A stretch of 64,000 nt of DNA from Flavimaribacter sp039888615. GTDB lineage: Bacteria > Pseudomonadota > Alphaproteobacteria > Rhizobiales > Rhizobiaceae. This document shows, piece by piece, positions 27,338 through 36,152 of this stretch; within the stretch, counting starts at the first letter, position 1; every line of letters starts with the position of its first letter. The notes beneath the pieces were generated by a model. It made no database searches. It was not told the DNA's origin and saw nothing but the letters and a program-made list of their open reading frames with translations. A program made the position numbers and the translations under genes. The DNA lies in NCBI GenBank assembly GCA_039888615.1, contig JBDQQS010000013.1. One strand, given 5' to 3'.

Positions 27338-29119
27338 GTGAAGAACTCGGATTACAATAATTCTCATTTCGATGTTGTTGTTTGCGGAGCGGGATTGGCC
27401 GGATTGGCTTTTGCCCGTCAGCTCAGGCTGGAACAACCCGAACGCTCGATCGCTCTTCTCGATCCGCTGACGCCGCCGATTCCCGACGCGATCTGGAAAG
27501 TAGGAGAATCGACGGTTGAATTCGGGTCGCACTATCTGGCCGGATTTCTGCAGCTTCAGGACTATCTGGACAAGACTCAGTTGAAGAAGCTCGGACTTCG
27601 TTTCTTCTATCCGAACAATGGATCCCCGAACAATAGATCGATGGCGTCGCGTCCGGAGTTCGGGCTTTCGAATTTTGCCGAGTTTCCGACCTATCAGATT
27701 GATCGAGGCATTCTCGAGCGCGACATGCGGGATATGGCCCGCGCTGACGGCACGGTCTTTCTGGAAGGCTGTCAGGTGCGTAAAGTCGAACTTTCCGACG
27801 ATGGCGGCGTGCACAGAATCACCTTTACAGACACTACTGAAGGGGCTGGCGCGGACGGCGCTCTGACCGCCCGCTGGGTCGTGGACGCGACCGGACGCCG
27901 GCAGTTGCTTCAACGCCAGCTCAAACTGAAACTACCTCATGAGGGCAAGGCGTGCTCCAGCGCCTGGTTCCGGGTTCCGGGCCGTGTGCATGTTGATGAC
28001 CTGGTCCCGCAGAATAATAGCGAATGGCACGACCGGGTGCCGGAAGCCAGACGGTACTTTTCAACCAATCATCTTTGCGGCGCCGGATATTGGGTCTGGA
28101 TCATTCCGCTCAGCAGTGATGTGACGAGCATCGGAATCGTGGCGCGCGATGACATTCACCCCTTCGACACATACAACACGCGGGAAAGAGCGATTGAATG
28201 GCTGAAAGGCTTCGAACCGGAGTTTGGCGCCTATCTTGACGGGCAGGAGATGCTCGATTTCAAGTTCATGAAGGAATACAGCTATTCCAGCAGCAAGGTC
28301 TTTTCCGAAGACCGTTGGGCTTGCGTCGGAGAGGCGGCGGTATTCGCCGATCCGTTCTATTCTCCAGGCACGGATCTGATCGCGATCGCGAACTCGATGA
28401 CCGTGGACATGGTCCGACGGGACTTCGAGGGCAAGCACGATGCGGATCGAATTCAGTACTACAGCGACTATCTGATCGAGCTGAATGATGAACTGACTCG
28501 CTCCATCCAGCACGGCTACAAATATCTGGGTGACGAAACCGTCTCCTTCGCGCGTGGCTTGTGGGACTACTCCGCGGCTTGGGGACATCTGTGTCCCCTG
28601 CTTTTCAATCGCGCATTCACCGATGAGGAAAAGCAGCAGGCGATGCAGCCGCGCGGCATCCTTCCATTGTTTGTCATCGCCGTTTTCATGCGCCGTCTCC
28701 TTGATGAATGGCTGCAGCATCGGCAGACAAATGGCGGCCGCCTGACCTTTGATTTTGTCGATTATCTAAACATTGAATGGCTGGCCGAACATCGAAGGTC
28801 CAACCTGAAGGAACAGGAAAACCTCGAAGCGCTGGGCACCCTCTACCGTTCGAACATGGAACTGCAAGAAGAACTGATTCAGGCCCTGTTCCTGATTGCT
28901 GTCGAGGATGTGCATCCTGAACACCTCGATCGCCTGAAGGACGTCGAATGGATGAACGTTCAGAAACTGACGCTCGATCCTTCGAAGTGGGAAAGTTCGG
29001 GCATGTTCAAGCCGCGAACCAAGCCCCGGCCCTTCCGGCATCTGTATACGGAACTCCGCAGCTGGCTCAAGCCGCGGGAAATCGAACTGCAGACGGAACG
29101 CGAGGCGCTTGCTGTGTGA
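27338..29119 (+). CDS. Flavin-dependent halogenase-like FAD oxidoreductase
   Basis: 593 aa from GTG 27338. Three marks of flavin-dependent halogenases are visible. The FAD loop is VVVCGAGLAGLAFARQL (about residues 13-29). The WxWxIP motif appears as GYWVWIIPLS (about 248-257). The FxDPxxSPG motif appears as FADPFYSPGTDLIAIANS (about 339-356). KVGESTVEFG (about 53-62) corresponds to the conserved GE-T region. The C-terminal 200 residues are helical, as in tryptophan halogenase relatives. Such enzymes use FADH2, O2 and halide to chlorinate or brominate electron-rich substrates, sometimes bound to a carrier. I cannot assign the catalytic lysine, and non-halogenating relatives share these motifs. 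A partner flavin reductase is not adjacent. Confidence 0.72.
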   Translation: MKNSDYNNSHFDVVVCGAGLAGLAFARQLRLEQPERSIALLDPLTPPIPDAIWKVGESTVEFGSHYLAGFLQLQDYLDKTQLKKLGLRFFYPNNGSPNNRSMASRPEFGLSNFAEFPTYQIDRGILERDMRDMARADGTVFLEGCQVRKVELSDDGGVHRITFTDTTEGAGADGALTARWVVDATGRRQLLQRQLKLKLPHEGKACSSAWFRVPGRVHVDDLVPQNNSEWHDRVPEARRYFSTNHLCGAGYWVWIIPLSSDVTSIGIVARDDIHPFDTYNTRERAIEWLKGFEPEFGAYLDGQEMLDFKFMKEYSYSSSKVFSEDRWACVGEAAVFADPFYSPGTDLIAIANSMTVDMVRRDFEGKHDADRIQYYSDYLIELNDELTRSIQHGYKYLGDETVSFARGLWDYSAAWGHLCPLLFNRAFTDEEKQQAMQPRGILPLFVIAVFMRRLLDEWLQHRQTNGGRLTFDFVDYLNIEWLAEHRRSNLKEQENLEALGTLYRSNMELQEELIQALFLIAVEDVHPEHLDRLKDVEWMNVQKLTLDPSKWESSGMFKPRTKPRPFRHLYTELRSWLKPREIELQTEREALAV

Positions 29120-29340
29120 GGCGGACGGCGGCGGATCGCTTTGTCTGGCTAAAATGAATGCGTTCGTTGTGCTCAGCCGGATAGCGCTATGACGAAAGCG
29201 TAAATAGATTTTATACCGGCTTCCGTGATAAAAGGCGCCTGAAGGACATCAGGGCCGCTTTTCCGGTTCAGGTGTCGAGCAAGGACTGGGCTGCGCATAA
29301 CATTGGCGCGCCCATAGCCCTCTTTTATCGGGAGACACCT

Positions 29341-31002
29341 GTGAATCGATTCATTGTTCTTGGATTTATGGCGGCGATTCTCGCCGCAGCGCCATTGCCG
29401 GCTTGGTCGCAGACAATCGAAACCATCATTGAGGAAGACGATGTCTCGGCGATGGAGCCCAATGTGGAAGGCGGCGATCTCTCTTCTTGGTATTACGCCA
29501 TGCAGAGCCGCCTCAACAATTCGGAAAACCGCCTTGCTTCCGACGAGAAACGTTCATCCCGGCTGGCGTTGTGGTACGAGCAACGCGACTACGCGCCGCT
29601 CTGGCTGGCTGACGGTCAGCCCACCAAGGAGGCCCGCGAAGTCGTTTTCGCTCTTCTCACAGCCTACGAGGACGGGCTCAATCCCGCCGAATACGGCGCG
29701 GACACGATGCTGACGAAACTCAACAGCGGAGACGAAGAGAGCCTGGCCGATTTCGAGGTATCGCTGTCCTATGCGGTGGCTCTCTATGGTCAGCATCTGC
29801 ATAGCGGACGCGTCGAGCCCAATCAGGTCAATCGCGAACTCGTGCTGTTTCCCGAGGAAATTTCTGCGGACAAGATTCTTGAACGTCTCGCGCAGTCCGA
29901 TGACGTGCTTGCTGAACTGCGCGACTTTTCACCCAATACAGCCCGTTACGACAGGCTGCGGAAACATCTGCAGTCGCTGATCGTGACGAAGGCCAAGGGC
30001 GGATGGGTGCAGGTTCCGGACGGTGAGACCCTGAAGCCGCAGATGAGCGATCCGCGCGTAGCGGTCCTGCGGGAGCGGATGATCCAGGAGGGCGAGCTCG
30101 AGGAAGGCGTCCATTCCGGCGACACATATGACGGAGCGCTTGTCGATGCGGTCATGGAATTCCAGCGTCGCATGGGCCTGGAACAGGACGGCGCGATCGG
30201 GCCGAACACATTGACGGAACTCAACACTACGGTTGAGGAACGCATCCGGTTGGTCGAACTCAATCTGGAGCGCCGACGCTGGATGCAGGCAAATTTCGGC
30301 AATCCCTATGTCTTCGTCAACCTGGCGGATCAGACTGTGAAGTTCGTCAAGGATGAGAAGACCATACATGCGGCATTGACGCAGGTGGGCGCCTCCTACC
30401 ACAGGACGCCGGTATTCAGCGACCAGATGGAATATCTGGAGTTCAATCCCTACTGGAACGTGCCCTATTCCATCGCCACGAAAGAATATCTGCCAAAATT
30501 GAAGTCCAACCCCTACGCGCTCAGGGCGCAGAACATCAATGTCCTGCGCAACGAAACGGTGGTGGATCCGGGCGGCGTGCCCTGGAACTCCTATTCCCGG
30601 GCGAAATTTCCGGTCAAGCTCCGTCAGGAACCGGGCGCAGGCAATGCGCTTGGGCGGGTCAAATTCATGTTCCCCAACCAGTTCAATATCTATCTGCACG
30701 ACACGCCGTCGAAATCCAAGTTTGACAAGGCTCAGCGGTATTTCAGCCATGGCTGCATCCGGGTGCAGGATCCTTTCGATCTGGCGGAGGTGATTTTGCA
30801 GGATCAGGGTATGACGCGCGCCGAGATTGATCAGATCGTCAGTTCCGGCAAGCGGACTGTCGTTCGACTGCAGGAGCGGATCCCGGTTCATGTCGCCTAT
30901 CTGACCGCCTGGGTCAACAAGGATGGTTCTGTGTATTATCGCCGTGACGTCTATGGTCGCGACGAGATCCTCGACGAGGCGCTGACGGCTGCAACCAATT
31001 AG
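29341..31002 (+). CDS. L,D-transpeptidase, YcbB/LdtD-like, exported
   Basis: About 553 aa. Signal peptide FIVLGFMAAILAAAPLPAWS. An N-terminal scaffold domain is followed by a peptidoglycan-binding helix set (AVMEFQRRMGLEQDGAIGPN, about 275-294). The YkuD catalytic domain has HDTPSKSKFDKAQRYFSHGC with the active cysteine, then IRVQDP. It forms 3-3 crosslinks or attaches proteins to peptidoglycan in the periplasm. GTG 29341 is taken as start because GGAG at 29331-29334 is well spaced and the signal peptide then begins correctly. The about 220 bases upstream hold only promoter sequence and an imperfect hairpin (about 29233-29262). Confidence 0.9.
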   Translation: MNRFIVLGFMAAILAAAPLPAWSQTIETIIEEDDVSAMEPNVEGGDLSSWYYAMQSRLNNSENRLASDEKRSSRLALWYEQRDYAPLWLADGQPTKEAREVVFALLTAYEDGLNPAEYGADTMLTKLNSGDEESLADFEVSLSYAVALYGQHLHSGRVEPNQVNRELVLFPEEISADKILERLAQSDDVLAELRDFSPNTARYDRLRKHLQSLIVTKAKGGWVQVPDGETLKPQMSDPRVAVLRERMIQEGELEEGVHSGDTYDGALVDAVMEFQRRMGLEQDGAIGPNTLTELNTTVEERIRLVELNLERRRWMQANFGNPYVFVNLADQTVKFVKDEKTIHAALTQVGASYHRTPVFSDQMEYLEFNPYWNVPYSIATKEYLPKLKSNPYALRAQNINVLRNETVVDPGGVPWNSYSRAKFPVKLRQEPGAGNALGRVKFMFPNQFNIYLHDTPSKSKFDKAQRYFSHGCIRVQDPFDLAEVILQDQGMTRAEIDQIVSSGKRTVVRLQERIPVHVAYLTAWVNKDGSVYYRRDVYGRDEILDEALTAATN

Positions 31003-31034
31003 AGCCAGGCTTGTTCCGATAAACTTTGTAAGGT

Positions 31035-31063
31035 GTGGACGCGTTATGGCGTCCACGTCTTTT
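31035..31063 (+). terminator. Rho-independent terminator after the L,D-transpeptidase gene
   Basis: Perfect stem GTGGACGC / GCGTCCAC around the loop GTTATG, followed by GTCTTTT. Confidence 0.75.
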
Positions 31064-31385
31064 CCCTTTCGATTTCGGATCGACCCGGATCGTAAACGAC
31101 CGTCAGCCATTGTTGGCCTTTGTCCTCAGAGGGGATGTCTGATCAGGGCGCGGCTTCAGCGCTCCTTGCCAAGATCAATCGCCGGCGCGTATAATCCCAT
31201 CGCCCTAGTGAACTTGAGTAAGACGGGGTGTTGCAACCGCACGTGAAAACGCGGCGCGGTCGGGACTGCGGTTTCAGGCGGGTGTCACGCGGCTCCGATT
31301 CGCCGCTCACGCGTTGGAAACGATCCTTTCTTCGCAAGTCGTAGCGGACACCGCCATCTGCTTCCAGATCGGGTTTGACCCTGGC
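31064..31385. other. Intergenic stretch without a recognisable gene
   Basis: No reading frame on either strand resembles a known family. The sequence is mixed in GC and carries no clear hairpin with a T tract. It may contain the promoter for the next small frame and the hydrolase gene. Confidence 0.4.
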
Positions 31386-31607
31386 ATGGCCTCGAATGCG
31401 CGCGAAGCTTTGCGACAGCTGTTGCAGCAACAAGCAACACTGCTGATCGATTTGCCTTGCTATTTAAAAGTGACTTTACCGCATCTGCAGGAAAGAAGGC
31501 GCATTTCGGATCCTGACTTGGTCATGTGGGAAGTGTGGCAGAATGGTAAGTTGATACCAATTTGTGACTTTGTACGCGCTTCATTTAGTGTCCAAACACA
31601 ACAGTGA
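31386..31607 (+). CDS. Small hypothetical protein, unrecognised
   Basis: 73 aa from ATG 31386 (an in-frame TTG at 31314 would give 97 aa). The translation is SNAREALRQLLQQQATLLID, then a cysteine-containing hydrophobic patch and a polar tail. No signal peptide or family motif is seen and no good ribosome-binding site precedes either start. It ends 20 bases before the hydrolase ATG. It may not be a real gene. Confidence 0.3.
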   Translation: MASNAREALRQLLQQQATLLIDLPCYLKVTLPHLQERRRISDPDLVMWEVWQNGKLIPICDFVRASFSVQTQQ

Positions 31608-31627
31608 AACGGAAGGCCTTCTTGTTC

Positions 31628-32359
31628 ATGACTTCAAAAACTTTCGTTCTCGTGCATGGCGTTTGGCATGGCGGTTGGTGCTGGTCCCGCGTCGTCGACA
31701 TTCTTCGCGCGCGAGGCCACCGCGTTACGGCGCCAACCCTGACAGGATTGGGCGAGCGGTCGCATCTCCTTTCCGCAGATATTACGCTTGAGACATTCGT
31801 CACTGATGTCGTTCGGCATATTGAATGCGAGGACCTGCGCGACGTCGTGCTTGTTGGCCACAGTTTCGGCGGCGCTCCGGTGACCGGCGCCGCCGATCGG
31901 ATCGCCGATCGTCTGGCCAGCCTGATCTATCTCGACGGCATCATGCTCAACTCCGGAGAGACGTGGTTCAGCCTGTTGCCGCCGGATCTGGCTGCGGATC
32001 GCGCGGTGCTTGCTGAAGAGACGAGCGGCGGCGTCAGCCTGCCGCCGGCGCCGGCGGAAAGCTTCGGGGTGACGCGGCCCGAAGACCGGATTTTCCTTGA
32101 AAGCAGGCTAACTCCTCACCCCTTCGCGACATTCACCACCTCGCTGGACTTGAGGGCCCCGAGAGTTGGCAACGGGCTACCCGCCGCTTATGTCCACTGC
32201 GCCAGTCCGATCTACGGCCCGGCGAATGTTGCTCTTCAAAGGGCGCAGGACTTCGGCTGGCCGGTGAGAGAAATCGCAACGGGACACGATGCGATGGTCA
32301 CCGAACCGCAGGCGACTGCGGATTTGCTGGAGAATATCGCCTCCACGCTCTGTCAGTAG
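31628..32359 (+). CDS. Alpha/beta hydrolase, methylesterase-like (EstC/salicylate-esterase group)
   Basis: 243 aa. Oxyanion region FVLVHGVWHGGWCWSRVV (6-23), nucleophile elbow VVLVGHSFGGAPV (serine near residue 79), and catalytic histidine in TGHDAMVTEP near the C-terminus. No signal peptide, so cytoplasmic. The substrate is unknown; relatives cleave small methyl esters or act as hydroxynitrile lyase-like enzymes. Its stop overlaps the convergent secreted hydrolase by seven bases. Confidence 0.8.
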   Translation: MTSKTFVLVHGVWHGGWCWSRVVDILRARGHRVTAPTLTGLGERSHLLSADITLETFVTDVVRHIECEDLRDVVLVGHSFGGAPVTGAADRIADRLASLIYLDGIMLNSGETWFSLLPPDLAADRAVLAEETSGGVSLPPAPAESFGVTRPEDRIFLESRLTPHPFATFTTSLDLRAPRVGNGLPAAYVHCASPIYGPANVALQRAQDFGWPVREIATGHDAMVTEPQATADLLENIASTLCQ

Positions 32360-33483
32360 CGGTAAGACGGGCATTCCTTTGGAAAATCGATAAAACTGCA
32401 CGGCGTTCGTCCGTGACTGGAAGGGGCCGGCGGCCGCCAGTCTTTCAATCGCTTTTCCAAGAAATCGATAACCAGTCTGTTGGAGGCGATGTATTTGCGA
32501 AAATCGTCGCTCCTGTGCGTGCGGGTATGCTGGTTGCGGTCGCATATTTCTCGCATGCCGTCTGGACAATTGAGAATGGTCGCATAGCTCGGATGTGATT
32601 CGTCATCCTTCCCGGATCCGCAAGCCAAACCTTCCTCTGGATTATTTGCTTTAGGCTCGTCGCACCGCTCCACGGAGACGTGTCTGTCCTTTTCGAGCAG
32701 TCGATACCGTTTGCTGTCAGGCGTATTTGCACAGGACAGGGAACTGCCAAGACCTGTCGGATAAACCTCTGTCTTGACATGTGGATTACCGTCAAAAGTC
32801 AGTTCCGCCGGTCGCGCATAGGGATCGCACAGAAAGGTGAAGACGAGGGCTCTGAGATCCGGACGGCCGGGTCCCATGAGGCCGAGCTGGTTTTCATGCC
32901 AGTATCTGTGGAAGCTGTTCCACTTGTTTTTCGGCTCGCCTGTGCAATCGACGCACTTGCACATCCTGCTGCGACGTTTGCCGTTGAAGGCGGGCGCCGT
33001 GACGATGACGCCGTTAAAGAGTTCCGGTTTCCAGCGTTTTATGAGAAGAGACGCCCAGCCGCCCGCGGAATGACCGCCAACGAAGATGTGTTCGGGCGGA
33101 TATCCTTGCGCCAGATATCGTTCGATCATCCAGACAATGAACTTGGCCCGGTTGCAAACCCAAACCTGGTTACAGCCATTTTCATCCGGATTGGCGCCGC
33201 GCTCAAACCCTGTGCAAGGCGTGACGACCCGCACCTTCAAGCCATCGATGTACCGATTGTCGATGTCGTTCAGCCATTGAGGCCTCGGATGCAGGAGCGG
33301 AATATAACAGTCCGCGCCGTAGTGAACGGATGAGCCGTGGTTGAATATGAAAAGGATCTCGCTTTTCGGCGACGCCCCCGCCGGTGAGGGCAAGCACAAC
33401 AGTAAAACCGCGATGATACTCAGCAACCTTGTCAGCCAGGTTTTTTGTCGCGTCATTGTTTCAATACCGCGTCTGGACCTCAT
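32353..33483 (-). CDS. Exported cysteine-rich alpha/beta hydrolase
   Basis: About 376 aa. A signal peptide follows a short basic start (LLSIIAVLLLCLPSPAGA). The nucleophile elbow IFVGGHSAGGWASLLIKR contains the serine, and FNHGSSVHYGADCYIPLLHP looks like the oxyanion strand. At least ten cysteines, several in close pairs (CKCVDC), imply periplasmic disulfides. Its ATG at 33483 overlaps the stop of the dienelactone-hydrolase gene (ATGA); a start at 33456 gives a cleaner signal peptide. The specific substrate is unknown. Confidence 0.65.
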   Translation of the reverse strand: MRSRRGIETMTRQKTWLTRLLSIIAVLLLCLPSPAGASPKSEILFIFNHGSSVHYGADCYIPLLHPRPQWLNDIDNRYIDGLKVRVVTPCTGFERGANPDENGCNQVWVCNRAKFIVWMIERYLAQGYPPEHIFVGGHSAGGWASLLIKRWKPELFNGVIVTAPAFNGKRRSRMCKCVDCTGEPKNKWNSFHRYWHENQLGLMGPGRPDLRALVFTFLCDPYARPAELTFDGNPHVKTEVYPTGLGSSLSCANTPDSKRYRLLEKDRHVSVERCDEPKANNPEEGLACGSGKDDESHPSYATILNCPDGMREICDRNQHTRTHRSDDFRKYIASNRLVIDFLEKRLKDWRPPAPSSHGRTPCSFIDFPKECPSYRY

Positions 33484-34370
33484 CCCGAAAGATATTGGTT
33501 GAACCAGTCGATGGTTCGCGACCAGGCGAGTTCCGCCGCCGCTTCATCATAGCGCGGCGTAGAGTCATTGTGGAATCCGTGGTTCACGTCCGGATAGATA
33601 TAGGCCTCGAATGTCTTTTCGTTTTCGATCAGCGCTTGTTCATAGGTAGGCCATCCGGAATTGATGCGTTCGTCGAGACCTGCGTATTGCATCAGCATCG
33701 CAGCCTCTATCCGCTGCACGTCCGACGCGGCTGGTTGCCGGCCATAGAAGGGAACAGAGGCGGCAAGCTCCGGATAGGCGACGGCAAGCGCATTGCAGAC
33801 GCCGCCGCCATAGCAAAATCCAATTGCTCCAACCTTGCCTGTGGAGTCTTCCGATTTCAGCAGATATTCGAAACCGGCAAAGAAATCATTCATCAGCTTT
33901 TCCGGATCGACCGTGCGCTGTAGCTCGCGCCCCTCTGCGTCATTGCCGGGATACCCGCCAACAGATGTCAACCCGTCCGGAGCCATGGCCAGAAACCCCT
34001 GTTTTGCCAGCCGTCGCGCGACATCCTCGATATAGGGGTTCAGGCCCCGGTTTTCGTGGACGACCAGCACAGCCGGCAAGGGGGCCTGCGCATTGGCGGG
34101 CGCCACGAAATAGCCGCGCACGGAGCCGTTTCCGTCAGGTGAATCGTAGATAATGTATTGCGGAACGATATCGGGATCGTTGAAAGAAACCTGTTCGGCG
34201 AGCGCATAGTTCGGGCTCAGCATGTCGAGCAGCGCAATTGCCGTCACGCCTCCCACCGCCCATTTGGCCGAGCGGTCGAGAAATTCGCGTTTGGTGATCT
34301 TGCCGTGCGCGTAGAAGTCGTAGAGTTCGAGCAGTTCCTGGTCAAAATCCTTTGCCGTCAAACGTTCCAT
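33480..34370 (-). CDS. Dienelactone hydrolase family protein
   Basis: 296 aa. Catalytic cysteine in GKVGAIGFCYGGGVCNAL, histidine in YPDVNHGFHND, and DLH-type VLVVHENRGLNPYIEDVARR. It carries an extra N-terminal segment of about 65 residues with a hydrophobic stretch (WAVGGVTAIALLDML). This is seen in the exported or membrane-tethered DLH subgroup. Start: ATG 34370 preceded by AAAGAGGAGACG. The physiological substrate in this subgroup is not established. Translationally coupled to the next hydrolase by an ATGA overlap. Confidence 0.85.
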   Translation of the reverse strand: MERLTAKDFDQELLELYDFYAHGKITKREFLDRSAKWAVGGVTAIALLDMLSPNYALAEQVSFNDPDIVPQYIIYDSPDGNGSVRGYFVAPANAQAPLPAVLVVHENRGLNPYIEDVARRLAKQGFLAMAPDGLTSVGGYPGNDAEGRELQRTVDPEKLMNDFFAGFEYLLKSEDSTGKVGAIGFCYGGGVCNALAVAYPELAASVPFYGRQPAASDVQRIEAAMLMQYAGLDERINSGWPTYEQALIENEKTFEAYIYPDVNHGFHNDSTPRYDEAAAELAWSRTIDWFNQYLSG

Positions 34371-34419
34371 GGCCGCGTCTCCTCTTTGCATTGGTTGTCC
34401 GATCGCCAGAAGTGTAACG

Positions 34420-34962
34420 TCAATTCGGCGCGGTTTCCCCACACAACTTCGCGATCTCGCCTAACGTATTGACGTTGCGGGCCGTCATCGCGACACCGAG
34501 GCGCTTTACGAGTTTTGCAACAAGCTTCGACCGCCCGATGCCGTCAGGAGCCTGAAGTTAGAAGGCGCGATCGGTCAGGTGAAATTTTTCATTCGTCGCG
34601 GCAAGCGCTTCGATTGCGTCCAGATCGGCGTCGGCTGCTTTCCTTGCGAGAAAAAAGATAGGCGCTCCTTTCGAGTCGCTGTCCTGAAAGGGATTTGCTC
34701 TCGAAATGTCGGCTATTTCGGTATCGCGATAGACATAGACGGACGGCTCAAACCCGGCAGATATTCCCACGGTTGTCGCAATTGCCCAGGCCATCGCGTC
34801 GGTATCCGCCTCTGGGGTTTCGAAAACGCAGTTGTCGCTCTGGATATAGGTTCGAACATTCTCGTAGCCGATAGTGGCGACTGATGCGCGCTGGTCCTTC
34901 ATGGCCAGCTTGTTGTTGCCGCCGACATTCACGCTGCTGCGCAAGGCGACCCATGTGGCCAT
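34420..34962 (-). pseudogene. DUF1697 family gene interrupted by one in-frame stop codon
   Basis: From ATG 34962 the N-terminal 134 codons match DUF1697 (SVNVGGNNKLAMKDQRA, VRTYIQSDNCVFETPEADTD, FFLARKAADADLDAIEAL). They end at TAA 34558-34560. The same frame continues without a gap into the family C-terminus (LQAPDGIGRSKLVAKLVKRL, then VAMTARNVNTLGEIAKLC) and stops at 34420, total about 180 codons. The TAA sits where the family has an aromatic residue (Tyr, one base away). DUF1697 proteins are small and of unknown function. Ribosome-binding sequence GAGGAGA precedes the ATG, so it may still be translated as a truncated form. Confidence 0.85.
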
Positions 34963-35064
34963 GTTAGCTGATCTCCTCTATTGATTGGTTACTTTCGTCA
35001 ATGTTTCAGGAACGCCCATGCGCCGGCGGTGACGGAGCAGCAATACAAAACGGGATCCCGCGCC

Positions 35065-36081
35065 ATGAAGATGAGCCTTTTCATCAATCCCGAGCATCGA
35101 CTGGGCGAATCAATGCCAGATCGGCTGCAGGATCATGTTGAGCAGGTGCGCCTGGCTCGGCAGCTCGGTTTCGACGGGGTGTCGATCGGCAGTCACCTAA
35201 ACTATGGAAATGAAGTCTGGTTTCCGGCGTTCGAAACCCTGATGCGACTTGCCCCTGAAGCCGAAGGCATGTCGCTGTCGACATGCATGCTGGTCCTTCC
35301 GCTGTATCATCCGCTCCATGTCGCGGCCCAGCTTGCGCTTGTGGACGCCGCCTGTGGAGGTCGGGCGATCCTCGGCGTGTCGCCGGGATGGCAGGAGGAC
35401 GAGTTCCGGATCATGAAGCTGGAACACAAGGCTCGGATCAGCCGCTTCGTGGAATCCGTGGACCTGATCAAGCGCCTCTTCACGGAGGACGGCGTGACCT
35501 TCTTCGGCCGGCACTTTTCGGTCGAAGACCTGACGCTTGCATTAAAGCCGGTGCGAAAACCGCGCCCGCCCTTCTGGTTCGGCGGGAGCGTGGAAAAGGC
35601 CGTCGCCAGAGCAGCGAGGCTTGCAGACACGTCGCTCGGCGACAGCTGGGTGGCCTCATCGCATCTGACGAAAGACGTAATCGTCGAACAGGCGGCCGTG
35701 TTCCGCAATTCGCTGTCCGACCTTGGGAAAGACATGCCGGGCGATTTTCCATTGTTGCGCAACGTCGTGGTCGCTCCGGACAAGGAAACCGCGATCCGCG
35801 AAGCAGGCCCGTTCCTGGAGGCCAGTTACCGCGTTTTCGGACAGTGGGGACTTTTCACCGATGTGGTCGGCGCCGGCAAGCAGCAGCTCGATTTCGACGA
35901 ACTGCTGGCGGGCCGGGTGGTGATCGGCTCGCCGGAGGAATGCGCGGAACAATTTGCGGATCTGGCCGACGCGACCGGTTGCACCCGTTTCATCACGAGG
36001 ATCCAGTGGCTCGGAATGGATCAGAAACTGGTTCTGCGAACGCTTGAACTTCTTGGAGATCGCGTTCTGCCGATGTTGTGA
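35065..36081 (+). CDS. Luciferase-like (LLM) flavin-dependent monooxygenase
   Basis: 338 aa. The bacterial-luciferase TIM-barrel pattern is clear: LGFDGVSIGSHL, STCMLVLPLYHPLHVAAQLA, GGRAILGVSPGWQEDEF, and PPFWFGGSVEKAVARAARLA. Members use reduced FMN (or F420) to oxidise various substrates. No reductase or pathway genes are adjacent, so the substrate is unknown. ATG 35065 chosen because the family start (MSLFINPEHR) begins there. Confidence 0.85.
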   Translation: MKMSLFINPEHRLGESMPDRLQDHVEQVRLARQLGFDGVSIGSHLNYGNEVWFPAFETLMRLAPEAEGMSLSTCMLVLPLYHPLHVAAQLALVDAACGGRAILGVSPGWQEDEFRIMKLEHKARISRFVESVDLIKRLFTEDGVTFFGRHFSVEDLTLALKPVRKPRPPFWFGGSVEKAVARAARLADTSLGDSWVASSHLTKDVIVEQAAVFRNSLSDLGKDMPGDFPLLRNVVVAPDKETAIREAGPFLEASYRVFGQWGLFTDVVGAGKQQLDFDELLAGRVVIGSPEECAEQFADLADATGCTRFITRIQWLGMDQKLVLRTLELLGDRVLPML

Positions 36082-36152
36082 TGATTTACGTGGTGTCGAT
36101 TTCAATATTTGGTTTACCATGAACATAGCAAACTGATTTTGATGCAACTTTT

